Shown: in pieces, positions 35,559 to 44,817 of the stretch
How the letters are laid out: each line of letters begins with the position of its first letter
Position numbering within the stretch: the stretch's first letter is position 1
Source: CAZKWG01 sp964615375
Lineage (GTDB): Bacteria; Myxococcota_A; UBA796; CAZKWG01
NCBI GenBank assembly: GCA_964615375.1
Contig: CAZTOW010000009.1
Span: 124,001 to 188,000 of the forward strand
Length of the DNA stretch: 64,000 nucleotides
Direction of reading: 5' to 3'
Program-made: the position numbers and the translations under genes
The notes under the pieces: generated by a model
Told to the model about the DNA's origin: nothing
Databases searched by the model: none
What the model saw: only the letters and a program-made list of their open reading frames with translations

Positions 35559-35984
35559 CTACTCCCGCTCCACCCGCTCCCCCGCCGTGAAGCGCTGCTC
35601 CGGCCCGGGGCCCACGTAGACCTGCACCGCCCGCAGGGGCGTCAGGCGGCCCAGCGTCTTCGCCGAGTGCGGGGTGTTGGCGGGGATGTAGATGGCGTCC
35701 CCGGCGCGGGCGCGCAGCGTCTGGCCGGCGACGACCATCTCCACGCGCCCCTCCTCCACGTACAGGATCTCCGCGCTGGTCTCGTGGACGTGCTCGGGCA
35801 CCTCCGCGCCGGGGCCCAGCAGCAGGAGCGAGAGCGCGGCGGGCGCGCCCTGGGCCGCCCCGAGGAGCAGCGTGGCCTGGCCCTTGCCCCCGGCGATGAG
35901 GTGCGTGGGCGCCGCGTCGGCGGAGACGACCTGCCCGGCGGGCGCGCCAGCGAGGAGGACGAGGGCGAGGAGGGTGGAGATCAT
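35559..35984 (-). CDS. secreted cupin-domain protein
   Basis: This 141-residue protein has a signal peptide (MISTLLALVLLAGAPAG) and a single cupin barrel: PGAEVPEHVHETSAEILYVEEG gives the metal-binding His-His-Glu set, and PANTPHSAK the second His. It probably binds a metal or small ligand in the periplasm. The ATG overlaps the stop of the DUF4143 ATPase (ATGA), so they share an mRNA although a functional link is unclear. Confidence 0.82.
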   Translation of the reverse strand: MISTLLALVLLAGAPAGQVVSADAAPTHLIAGGKGQATLLLGAAQGAPAALSLLLLGPGAEVPEHVHETSAEILYVEEGRVEMVVAGQTLRARAGDAIYIPANTPHSAKTLGRLTPLRAVQVYVGPGPEQRFTAGERVERE

Positions 35985-37168
35985 GGGAGCAGCTCCGCGG
36001 GGTCGTGAGAGAAGAACTCGTCGAGCGGCATCCCGCCGCCGCCGATCAGCAGGGGCCGCGCGCTCGGGTGGCGAGCGAGGAAGGCGCCGAGCCCGGTCGA
36101 GCCGGCGCGTCCGACCGACTTGACCTCCAGCGCCCAGGGCGCCCTCCCCCCGGAGACGACGAAGTCCACCTCCTGGTCGCGCTCCCGCCACCACCCGAGC
36201 TCCAGCCCCCGCCCGTGGAGGTGGTTCAGCAGGTGCGCGCCGACCGCGTTCTCCACGAGCCGCCCCCAGAGGGCATGGTCCTGCCGGCAGATCTCGAAGG
36301 AGCGCGCCTCGAAGGCCGTGACCAGCGCGTTGTTCCAAAGCACGAGCTTGGGGCTCCCTCCGCGCCGCCGGACCGCGCCCGCGGCGTAGGGCTCGAGCCC
36401 GCTCACCAGGAATGCGCGCTCGAGCAGCTCGAGGTAGTGGGCCAGCGTGGTCGTGTTCCCCGCGTCTTGAAGCTGCCCGAGCATCTTGTTGTAGGAGAGC
36501 GCCTCGGCGGGGTAGCGCGCGGCCAGGGCGAAGAGCTGACGGAGCAGCGCGGGCCGCGTGACCGTCTCCATCGCCAGAACGTCCCGGGCGAGCACAGCCT
36601 CCACCAGCGCGTCGCGCACGTAGGCCCGCCGCTCCTGGTCGTCGTCGAAGGGCGCGGTGCCTGGGTAGCCGCCGCGCCAGATCCAGGTGTCGAGATCCCA
36701 GCCGAAGGCGCCCGCGCACTCCGGGAAGGTCCAATGGAGGCAGCGGTGCAGCCAGAAACGTCCGGCCAGGCTCTCGGTGGCGCCAGGTCCGAGGAGGAGC
36801 GCGGAGGACCCGAGCAGGATCACGTCCAGGGGCAGATCCTCGCGTCGATCCTCGTCCCAGGCGGCCTTCACCCCCTCGCTCCAGCCGCGGACCTTCTGCA
36901 CCTCGTCGAGCACCAGCAGCGCGCGCCCCGCGCGGCGAGCGTCCAGGCGGGCCAGCTCCCAGGCGCCGAGCAGCCAGTCCGGTCCCGGCGGGAGGAACTG
37001 ATCCGCCGCGGCGTAGCGCGTGGGCCCGGACCATCGCTCGATGACCTGGAGCGCCGCCGTCGTCTTCCCGACCTGACGCGGACCGGTGATCAGGTGCATC
37101 CGGCGCGGCCCGCGCTCGAGCGCCCCGAGGACCTGGCCGACGACCGCACGTTGAAAGCTCGCCTTCAC
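35981..37168 (-). CDS. AAA ATPase with DUF4143 domain (first copy)
   Basis: This 395-residue protein has Walker A GPRQVGKTT (29-37), Walker B LLVLDEVQK, and the C-terminal DUF4143 nuclease-like region with RLVENAVGAHLL, DQEVDFVV and WALEVKS. The family is widespread, often horizontally acquired, and has no settled function. The start codon is GTG. A palindrome CTCAATGATTGAG lies about 40 bases upstream in an unusually AT-rich patch. It is only 31% or so similar by eye to the second copy at 37285, so they are not a recent duplication. Confidence 0.88.
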   Translation of the reverse strand: MKASFQRAVVGQVLGALERGPRRMHLITGPRQVGKTTAALQVIERWSGPTRYAAADQFLPPGPDWLLGAWELARLDARRAGRALLVLDEVQKVRGWSEGVKAAWDEDRREDLPLDVILLGSSALLLGPGATESLAGRFWLHRCLHWTFPECAGAFGWDLDTWIWRGGYPGTAPFDDDQERRAYVRDALVEAVLARDVLAMETVTRPALLRQLFALAARYPAEALSYNKMLGQLQDAGNTTTLAHYLELLERAFLVSGLEPYAAGAVRRRGGSPKLVLWNNALVTAFEARSFEICRQDHALWGRLVENAVGAHLLNHLHGRGLELGWWRERDQEVDFVVSGGRAPWALEVKSVGRAGSTGLGAFLARHPSARPLLIGGGGMPLDEFFSHDPAELLP

Positions 37169-37207
37169 GAAGCGCCCCTGCGATGCTCAGTCACTATATC
37201 ACAAATA

Positions 37208-37220
37208 CTCAATGATTGAG
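37208..37220. promoter_or_regulatory. palindrome upstream of first DUF4143 gene
   Basis: CTCAAT G ATTGAG is a perfect 6-bp inverted repeat within an AT-rich stretch (about 37185-37225). It is well placed to be an operator or promoter element for the minus-strand gene starting at 37168. Confidence 0.5.
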
Positions 37221-37225
37221 CACTA

Positions 37226-37282
37226 CCTCACATCAGCCCGTACCTCCGCAGCTTGTACAGCAGCGAGCTCCGCGCGAGGCCC
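37226..37282 (-). pseudogene. 3'-end remnant matching the FHA/sigma-54 regulator gene
   Basis: These 57 bases match 38501-38557, the last bases of the FHA/sigma-54 regulator gene, at 53 of 57 positions. On the minus strand they encode the identical 17 residues GLARSSLLYKLRRYGLM plus the stop, and all four differences are synonymous codon changes. The remnant begins 2 bases after the stop of the DUF4143 gene at 37285. It is either the far end of an insertion into the 3' end of the regulator or the last trace of a second, once functional, regulator. Confidence 0.85.
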
Positions 37283-37284
37283 GG

Positions 37285-38454
37285 TCATCCCAGCGGCTCC
37301 AGCTCGGTGAGGAGGTCCACCACGCCCAGCGCGCGGATCCGCTCGCCGAGCGGCCAGGTGCCCTCGCCGGGCCAGATCACGTCCAGGCTGTCCAGATGGA
37401 GATCCGCCATCGCGATCATGGTGGAGCGGGAGCGCGCGGGCGTCGCTGTGCGCTTGAACTCGAAGCCCAGGCGCCGACGCCCCCGGACCACCAGCAGGTC
37501 GAGCTCGGCGCCCTGGTGGGTCGCCCAGAAACAGCACTCGTGCGGGCGCGCTCCGAGGCGCCGGATGACCTGTTGCATCGCGAAGCCCTCCCAGGACGCC
37601 CCGACCTTGGGGTGCCCCTCGAGCGCGTCCAGGTCCGGGATGTCCAGGAGCGCGTGGAGGAGGCCCACGTCCTTCAGGAACACCTTGGGTGATCGCACCT
37701 GGCGCTTGGAGAGGTTCTCGTGCCAGGGCGCGAGCACGCGCACCGCGAAGGCGCCCTCCAGGATGTCCAGGTAGCGGCGGACGGTGGTGTCGGACATCGC
37801 GAACGCCCGCCCGAGCTCCGCGCCGTTCCAGACCTGGCCGTGGTAGTGGGCCAGCATGGTCCAGAAGCGTCGCATGGTGGTGGGGGGCACCGAGATCCCC
37901 AGCATCGGCAGATCGCGCGAGAGGAAGGTCTCAATCAGCGCCTCGCGCCAGCGCAGGCTCGCCTCCTCGCTCTCCGCCAGGAAGGAGCGCGGGAACCCTC
38001 CCCGCACCCAGAGCTCCCGCCACCGGCCGACGCCCACCTCCTCCAGGTCGAAGCCGTCGAGCGTCACGAAGGCCACGCGCCCCGCCAGCGTCTCCGACCC
38101 CTGCCGCAGCAGCTCCGGCGACGCGCTCCCCAGGACCAGATAGCGGTGCTGGACCTCGGTTCGATCCACCAGGACACGCAGGAGCGGGAAGAGGTCGGGT
38201 TGGAGCTGGACCTCGTCGAGGACCACGAGCCCGGCGATGCGCTCCAGGGCCAGCGCGGGCTCCGCGAGGCGCGCACGATCGCGAGGGTCCTCCAGGTCGA
38301 ACCAGCGCGCGGCCTGCTCAGCGGCGACCTGCCGGGCCAGCGTGGTCTTGCCGACCTGCCGTGGGCCCAGGATGGCCACCACCGGGAACTGGCGGAACAG
38401 CTCCCGAATCTGGTTGCTGGTGCGAGCGCGATGGAGTGGAGCGATGCTTAACAT
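37285..38454 (-). CDS. AAA ATPase with DUF4143 domain (second copy)
   Basis: This 389-residue protein has Walker A GPRQVGKTT (30-38), LVVLDEVQL, the WxRGGFPRS landmark, and a DUF4143 end with GAELDLLVVRG and FEFKRT, the PD-(D/E)xK-like core. The function of the family is not settled. It sits exactly between the 3' end of the FHA/sigma-54 regulator (38503) and a 57-bp diverged copy of that 3' end (37226-37282), a layout that suggests insertion. A 10-bp inverted repeat covers its start codon. Confidence 0.88.
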   Translation of the reverse strand: MLSIAPLHRARTSNQIRELFRQFPVVAILGPRQVGKTTLARQVAAEQAARWFDLEDPRDRARLAEPALALERIAGLVVLDEVQLQPDLFPLLRVLVDRTEVQHRYLVLGSASPELLRQGSETLAGRVAFVTLDGFDLEEVGVGRWRELWVRGGFPRSFLAESEEASLRWREALIETFLSRDLPMLGISVPPTTMRRFWTMLAHYHGQVWNGAELGRAFAMSDTTVRRYLDILEGAFAVRVLAPWHENLSKRQVRSPKVFLKDVGLLHALLDIPDLDALEGHPKVGASWEGFAMQQVIRRLGARPHECCFWATHQGAELDLLVVRGRRRLGFEFKRTATPARSRSTMIAMADLHLDSLDVIWPGEGTWPLGERIRALGVVDLLTELEPLG

Positions 38455-38485
38455 GAAATCTCAATATCCCACGCCGAGATTTCAT
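38453..38485. promoter_or_regulatory. 10-bp inverted repeat over the start of the second DUF4143 gene
   Basis: ATGAAATCTC (38453-38462) and GAGATTTCAT (38476-38485) are perfect reverse complements with a 13-base AT-rich loop. One arm overlaps the ATG at 38454-38452. It could be an operator or an mRNA hairpin controlling initiation. Confidence 0.65.
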
Positions 38486-38502
38486 GGCAAGCCTCTCCAC
38501 CC

Positions 38503-40134
<1,632 letters not shown>

Positions 40135-40159
40135 CACGGATCCCCACGCATGCAATCGC

Positions 40160-41263
40160 TCAGCGCGCCCAGACCTCGTGGGCGGCCTTGCGGAAGGACT
40201 CGAAGGTCCCGTCCAGGATACTCTGCCGCATGCGCGCCATGTAGCCCGCGAACCAGGTCAGGTTGTGGATGCTGGCCAGCGAGGCCGACAGGATCTCGTT
40301 CACGCGGAACAGGTGATGCAGGTAGGCGCGCGTGAAGCGCTGGCAGGTGTAGCAGGAGCAGGAGGTGTCCGGCGGGTACATGTCCGACTTGTAGCGCCCG
40401 TCCGTGATGCGCAGCCGCCCCACGGAGGTGTAGAGCAGACCTCCCCGCGCGTGCCGGGTCTGGATGACACAGTCGAACATGTCCACGCCGCGCGCCACGC
40501 CCTCCACCAGATCGAGGGGCAGGCCCACGCCCATGAGGTAGCGCGGCCGGTCGGCGGGCATGACCTCGGTGGTGTAGTCCAGCACCTCGCACATGATGTC
40601 GTGGCCCTCGCCCACGGAGAGCCCGCCGATCGCGTAGCCGTCGAAGCCGATCTCGGTGATCTGCCGCGCGCTGCGCCGCCGCAGGTCGCGCCAGAAGCCG
40701 CCCTGCACGATGCCGAACAGGCTCTGGTCGGGCCGGGTGTGCGCCTTCTTCGAGCGCTCCTCCCAGCGCGCCGTGCGCTCGATGCTGGCGGTGGCGATGC
40801 CCTTGTCGGTGCCGTAGGCCAGGCACTCGTCGAAGGCCATCGCGATGTCCGCCCCCAGCTTCTGCTGGATGTCCATCGAGATCTCGGGCGACAGGAATGT
40901 GCGCTTCCCGTCGAGCTCGTAGGCGAAGGTGACGCCGTCCTCGTCCACCTTGGACTTCTCCAGCGAGAAGACCTGGAAGCCCCCGGAGTCCGTCAGGATG
41001 GGCAGGTCGTAGCCCATCATCCGGTGGACCCCGCCGTGCTTCGCCACGATGGGCGCGCCCGGTCGCTGGGACAGGTGGTAGGTGTTGGCGAGGATGATCT
41101 GCGCGCCGGTCGCCGTGACCTGCTCCGGGGTCAGCCCGCGGACCGCCCCCTGAGTGCCCACGGGCATGAAGACCGGCGTACGCACCACGCCGCGCGCCAG
41201 AGCGAGGGTGCCAGCGCGCGCCGGACCCGAGGAAGCGTCAACCGTGAAAGGTACGGGATTCAC
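40160..41263 (-). CDS. tgt: queuine tRNA-ribosyltransferase
   Basis: This 367-residue enzyme exchanges guanine-34 for preQ1 in GUN-anticodon tRNAs. The general-acid region TDSGGFQVFSL (Asp92), the nucleophile Asp264 in VDMFDCV, and the zinc site Cys302, 304, 307 and His316 are all present. The loop after the nucleophile reads QTRHARGG instead of the common PTRNARNG. The start is GTG. It shares the minus strand with the FHA regulator 25 bases downstream. Confidence 0.95.
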   Translation of the reverse strand: MNPVPFTVDASSGPARAGTLALARGVVRTPVFMPVGTQGAVRGLTPEQVTATGAQIILANTYHLSQRPGAPIVAKHGGVHRMMGYDLPILTDSGGFQVFSLEKSKVDEDGVTFAYELDGKRTFLSPEISMDIQQKLGADIAMAFDECLAYGTDKGIATASIERTARWEERSKKAHTRPDQSLFGIVQGGFWRDLRRRSARQITEIGFDGYAIGGLSVGEGHDIMCEVLDYTTEVMPADRPRYLMGVGLPLDLVEGVARGVDMFDCVIQTRHARGGLLYTSVGRLRITDGRYKSDMYPPDTSCSCYTCQRFTRAYLHHLFRVNEILSASLASIHNLTWFAGYMARMRQSILDGTFESFRKAAHEVWAR

Positions 41264-41390
41264 GCGAACCCACTATCCTTCTCGGAGGCCATCTGCCGCA
41301 GGATCCGTTGCCGGGAAGCCTTCGCAGGACTTAACATGGCAGGATAAGTACACCGTCCTGGTCCCGGTTCCCTGGGGAGACCGCCACAGC

Positions 41391-42908
41391 ATGGCCACCG
41401 GCAATTCGCGCCCACCGCCTTTTCCACCGGGGACGCACCTCTCGGAGCACTACAGCATCGAGGGGCTGGTTCGACTGGCCGAGGGGCGCATGTACTACCT
41501 GGCCAATGACGACCGGCCAGATCGCCCGCGCCGCTTCTGCTGGGAGTGCGGCAGCGACGAGACCCCGCGCAACCGCGCCGCCTGCGTGAACTGCGGGGCG
41601 AGCCTGGCGCCGCGGCGCTTCCTGGTCAGCGTGCGCTGGGACCGCGAGGGCTTCGAGCCCTACGCCCGCTTCTTCGAGAAGCACTTCGACCACCCGGGGA
41701 TGATCGCCCCGGTGGACATGTTCTTCCAGGACGGCGTGCTGTGCTCGGTGACGCCCTGGAGCGGCGAGAGCCTGATGATCGACGAGGGCTCGCCCCTGCT
41801 CATCAAGCGCGTGCTGGACATGGCGCAGCGCGCGGCGGGGATGCTGGCCTTCCTCCACGTTCAGGGCATCAGCCTGGGCGCGCTGACGCGGGCGAATTTC
41901 CTGGTCCGCAGCGGGCGGGAATTCCTGCTCTTCGACCCGGACGTGGACCGGGTCTACGACGCCGCGGTGCCCGACGCCGTGCGCGGGCGGGAGATCTCGC
42001 AGCTCGGCGGGATCCTGAGGCGCTACACGCCGGTCCACGCCAAGGAGCTCATCGAATTCTTCATGTCCGCGGAGGACGGGGCCTTCCCGAACCCGCTGGC
42101 CTTCGGTCGCGCGCTCGAGGAGCTGATCGACCAGGGTGAGGCGAAGCTCGCGCAGAAGAAGAACCACATCGGCGCGATGACCGACGTGGGCCTGGTGCGC
42201 GTGCTCAACGAGGACAACTGGGGTTGGACCCGGCTGCACGACGACATCTACCTGTACGCCGTGGCGGACGGCATGGGCGGCCACGAGTGCGGGGAGGTGG
42301 CCAGCCAGATGGCGGTGGAGACCCTGTGCCGGGTGGCGGGCGAGCGCGTCGGCGCCACGCCGCAGCTCACGCCGGAGGCCCTCGAGAACATCCTCGACGA
42401 GACCTTCCAGACGGCGAACAACACCATCAAGGACCACTCCGAGCGCCTGGGCAACGACATGGGCACCACGCTGGTCACGGCGATGGTGCTGGGCGACAAG
42501 GCGGCCCTGGTGGCGAACGTGGGCGACAGCCGCGGCTACCTGATGCGCCGCGGGGCGCTGCACCAGATCACGCGCGACCACTCGCTGGTGGCCCGCATGG
42601 TCGAGCAGAACCGCATCACGCCCGAGGAGGCGCGCAACCACCCCCACTCGAACATCCTGCTGCGCACGGTGGGCACCGAGCGCAACGTGGAGATCGACAT
42701 CTTCCGCGTGGAGTTGGAGGCGGGTGACCGCATCCTGCTGTGCTCCGACGGGCTGTGGGGCGAGGTCGAGGACGAGGAGATCGAGTCCCTGCTCAACCGG
42801 CACGAGGACAGCCGCGCGCTCTGCCGCGAGCTGATCCGCTCGGCCCACCAGGGTGGCGGGCGCGACAACATCACCGTGATGGTGGTGCAGATCCCCGAAG
42901 AGGGCTGA
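41391..42908 (+). CDS. zinc ribbon - pseudokinase - PP2C phosphatase fusion
   Basis: This protein has 505 residues. A zinc ribbon (CWECG and CVNCG, Cys 50, 53, 65, 68) is inserted in an N-terminal Ser/Thr kinase-like domain (about 15-250). The kinase catalytic loop reads GISLGALTRANFLV and the metal loop FDPDV, so HRD and DFG are lost. From 258 there is an intact PP2C domain with NEDN, ADGMGG, GDSRGYL, CSDGLWGE and GGRDNITV. It should be an active Mn/Mg-dependent protein phosphatase with a pseudokinase sensor. It may reset the phosphothreonine signal read by the nearby FHA regulator (inference). The ATG at 41391 begins the recognisable domain. Confidence 0.86.
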   Translation: MATGNSRPPPFPPGTHLSEHYSIEGLVRLAEGRMYYLANDDRPDRPRRFCWECGSDETPRNRAACVNCGASLAPRRFLVSVRWDREGFEPYARFFEKHFDHPGMIAPVDMFFQDGVLCSVTPWSGESLMIDEGSPLLIKRVLDMAQRAAGMLAFLHVQGISLGALTRANFLVRSGREFLLFDPDVDRVYDAAVPDAVRGREISQLGGILRRYTPVHAKELIEFFMSAEDGAFPNPLAFGRALEELIDQGEAKLAQKKNHIGAMTDVGLVRVLNEDNWGWTRLHDDIYLYAVADGMGGHECGEVASQMAVETLCRVAGERVGATPQLTPEALENILDETFQTANNTIKDHSERLGNDMGTTLVTAMVLGDKAALVANVGDSRGYLMRRGALHQITRDHSLVARMVEQNRITPEEARNHPHSNILLRTVGTERNVEIDIFRVELEAGDRILLCSDGLWGEVEDEEIESLLNRHEDSRALCRELIRSAHQGGGRDNITVMVVQIPEEG

Positions 42909-42965
42909 GGCGCCGGCTCCGGGCGGGAGCTCAGGGCCCAGGCTCGCTCAGGGCCCGCGCCTCGC

Positions 42966-43505
42966 TCAGGGGCTGGCGGGCGCCTGGAGCAGCGCGTCCA
43001 CGGTCGCGGTGAGCTCGCCCTCGATGTCCCCGCCCTTCGGGTTGCCCGCGGCGTAGACGTCCCCGCGCGCGTCGATGATGTAGGTGATCGGGAGCTCGTC
43101 GGCCCCGTAGCGCCCCGCCACCACGCGGTGATGATCGCGCAGCACCGGGTAGCTGAGCCCGAGCCCACCCACCCAGTCGGCCAGCGGCCCCAGGTCTCCC
43201 CCGTCCGTGAGGATGGCGATGACCTGCACGTCCTTGCCGCGGTAACGGCGCGCGACCGCCTCCAGCGAGGCGAGGCCGTCGCCGCCCGTCTTGCGCGAGC
43301 AGAAGTAGAGCACGGTCACGGCGCGCGGGTAGGCGGGGTCCACGCCCGTGAAGTCCGAGAGCGCCACCGTGGGCTTGTTCACCAGCCCCATCGCCGTGTC
43401 CTCGTTGACCGCCGGCAGCGTGAACTGGAGGGCGGGCGCGCCCGGGAGCACGGAGGGGGCACCTGCGAGGGCGAGACCCAGCGAGAGCAGCGCGAGCAGA
43501 CCCAT
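42966..43505 (-). CDS. secreted redoxin-like protein lacking CxxC
   Basis: This 179-residue protein has a signal peptide (MGLLALLSLGLALAGA) and a thioredoxin fold of the TlpA/AhpC kind: VTVLYFCSRKTGGDGL at the active site, GLSYPVLRD, then ELPITYIIDARGDV with the cis-Pro. Only one active-site Cys remains, so it cannot work as a normal thiol-disulfide oxidoreductase; a peroxiredoxin-like or binding role is possible. It diverges from cca by 91 bases. Confidence 0.8.
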   Translation of the reverse strand: MGLLALLSLGLALAGAPSVLPGAPALQFTLPAVNEDTAMGLVNKPTVALSDFTGVDPAYPRAVTVLYFCSRKTGGDGLASLEAVARRYRGKDVQVIAILTDGGDLGPLADWVGGLGLSYPVLRDHHRVVAGRYGADELPITYIIDARGDVYAAGNPKGGDIEGELTATVDALLQAPASP

Positions 43506-43596
43506 GCGGACGTCCGGTGCGCGTCGGGGTGACCCGCGACGCGGATAGGGGTATGGCCTGCACTGTAAGGCCACACCGCCCGGGGAGCAAGCGCCC

Positions 43597-44817
43597 ATGA
43601 CGCCGCCAGAGCTCGTGCTGAGGATCGCCGCGGCCTGCGCGCGCGCGGGCGGGGCCGCCTGGGTGGTCGGGGGCAGCGTGCGCGACGCCCTGCTGGACCG
43701 GCCGGTCAAGGACTGGGATCTGGAGGTCCACGGCCTCTCCCGGTCCGCCGTGGAGCGGGCGCTGGCCCCCTTCGGCGCCTCCCCGCTGGTGGGCCGCAGC
43801 TTCGGGGTCTACAAGGTGCGCGCGCCCGGCATTGAGGTGGACGTGGCCCTGCCCCGCCCGGGGACGGAGGAGCCCGACGCGCCCGTGAGCCTGGAGGAGG
43901 CTCTGCGACGGCGCGATCTGACCATGAACGCCATCGCCTGGGACCCGCTGAGCGGGGCGCGGCGCGACCCCTACGGCGGGGAGGCCGACATCCGGGCGCG
44001 ACGGCTGCGCGCCGTGGACCGCGCCACTTTCCTGGAGGATCCGCTGCGCGTGCTGCGGGTGGTCCAGCTCGCCCCGCGCTTCGCCTTCACGCCCGACGAC
44101 GAGCTCCTGGAGATCTGCCGGAGCGCGGACCTGCGCGGGCTCCCCGCCGAGCGGATCGCGGGAGAGTTGGAGAAGCTGCTGATGGGGACGGCGCGGCCGT
44201 CGGAGGGCCTCCGGCTGGCGCGGGCCGTGGGGGCGCTGGCGCAGGTGCTCCCCGAGCTCGACGGCGCCCCCGCGGAGGCCACGGACGCCGCGGTGGACCG
44301 GGCGGCGGCGCGGCGAGCGGAGGCGGGCCCGGACCCGCGCCCCTGGACGCTCATGCTGGCCGCCCTGCTCCACGCCCTGCCCCCGGCGGCGGCCCTGGCC
44401 ACGCTCGATCGCCTGGGCGTCCACACGCGCGAGCGCTACCCCGTGCGGGCGCGGGCCCTGGGCGCGGCGGCGCGCTGGCCCCTGCTGGCCGTGCCCGCCT
44501 CGGACGCCACCCTGCGACGCCTCGCCGAGGCCGAGGAGGTCGGCGTCGTCGCCGAGACGGCCTTCGCGGCGACGGCCTCCCCCGTCGCGCTGGAGGCCAA
44601 GGCGCGGTCGGAGGTGCTCGGGGTCCGCTGGTGCGCCCTGCCTCCGCTCTTGACGGGGCGCGATCTGGCAGGTCAGGGTGTAGCTGCTGGACCTGAGATG
44701 GGCCGCCTGCTCGCCCTCGTGCGGGAGGCCCAGATAGAGGGGACGGTGAACGATCCTGAACAGGCGCTGCGCCTGGTCCGGGTCCTGCGCGGGGGCCGCT
44801 CCCCAGGGGATGGATGA
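43597..44817 (+). CDS. cca: CCA tRNA nucleotidyltransferase (class II)
   Basis: This 406-residue enzyme adds or repairs the 3' CCA of tRNAs. GGSVRD (25-30), the metal pair DWD (39-41), RRDLTMNAIA and EDPLRVLRVVQLAPRF form the nucleotidyltransferase head and neck. A helical body follows and ends with the TGRDLAGQGVAAGPEMG tail. The related poly(A) polymerase I has a longer basic C-terminus, which is not seen. Both tRNAs in this window already encode CCA, so a repair role is likely. Its stop overlaps the next start. Confidence 0.88.
   Translation: MTPPELVLRIAAACARAGGAAWVVGGSVRDALLDRPVKDWDLEVHGLSRSAVERALAPFGASPLVGRSFGVYKVRAPGIEVDVALPRPGTEEPDAPVSLEEALRRRDLTMNAIAWDPLSGARRDPYGGEADIRARRLRAVDRATFLEDPLRVLRVVQLAPRFAFTPDDELLEICRSADLRGLPAERIAGELEKLLMGTARPSEGLRLARAVGALAQVLPELDGAPAEATDAAVDRAAARRAEAGPDPRPWTLMLAALLHALPPAAALATLDRLGVHTRERYPVRARALGAAARWPLLAVPASDATLRRLAEAEEVGVVAETAFAATASPVALEAKARSEVLGVRWCALPPLLTGRDLAGQGVAAGPEMGRLLALVREAQIEGTVNDPEQALRLVRVLRGGRSPGDG

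Noticed and set aside
35981..38454. DUF4143 ATPases as a defence system
   Set aside because: No restriction, toxin, retron or CRISPR-type partner is present; the neighbours are a cupin and a housekeeping-like regulator, so defence is not supported.
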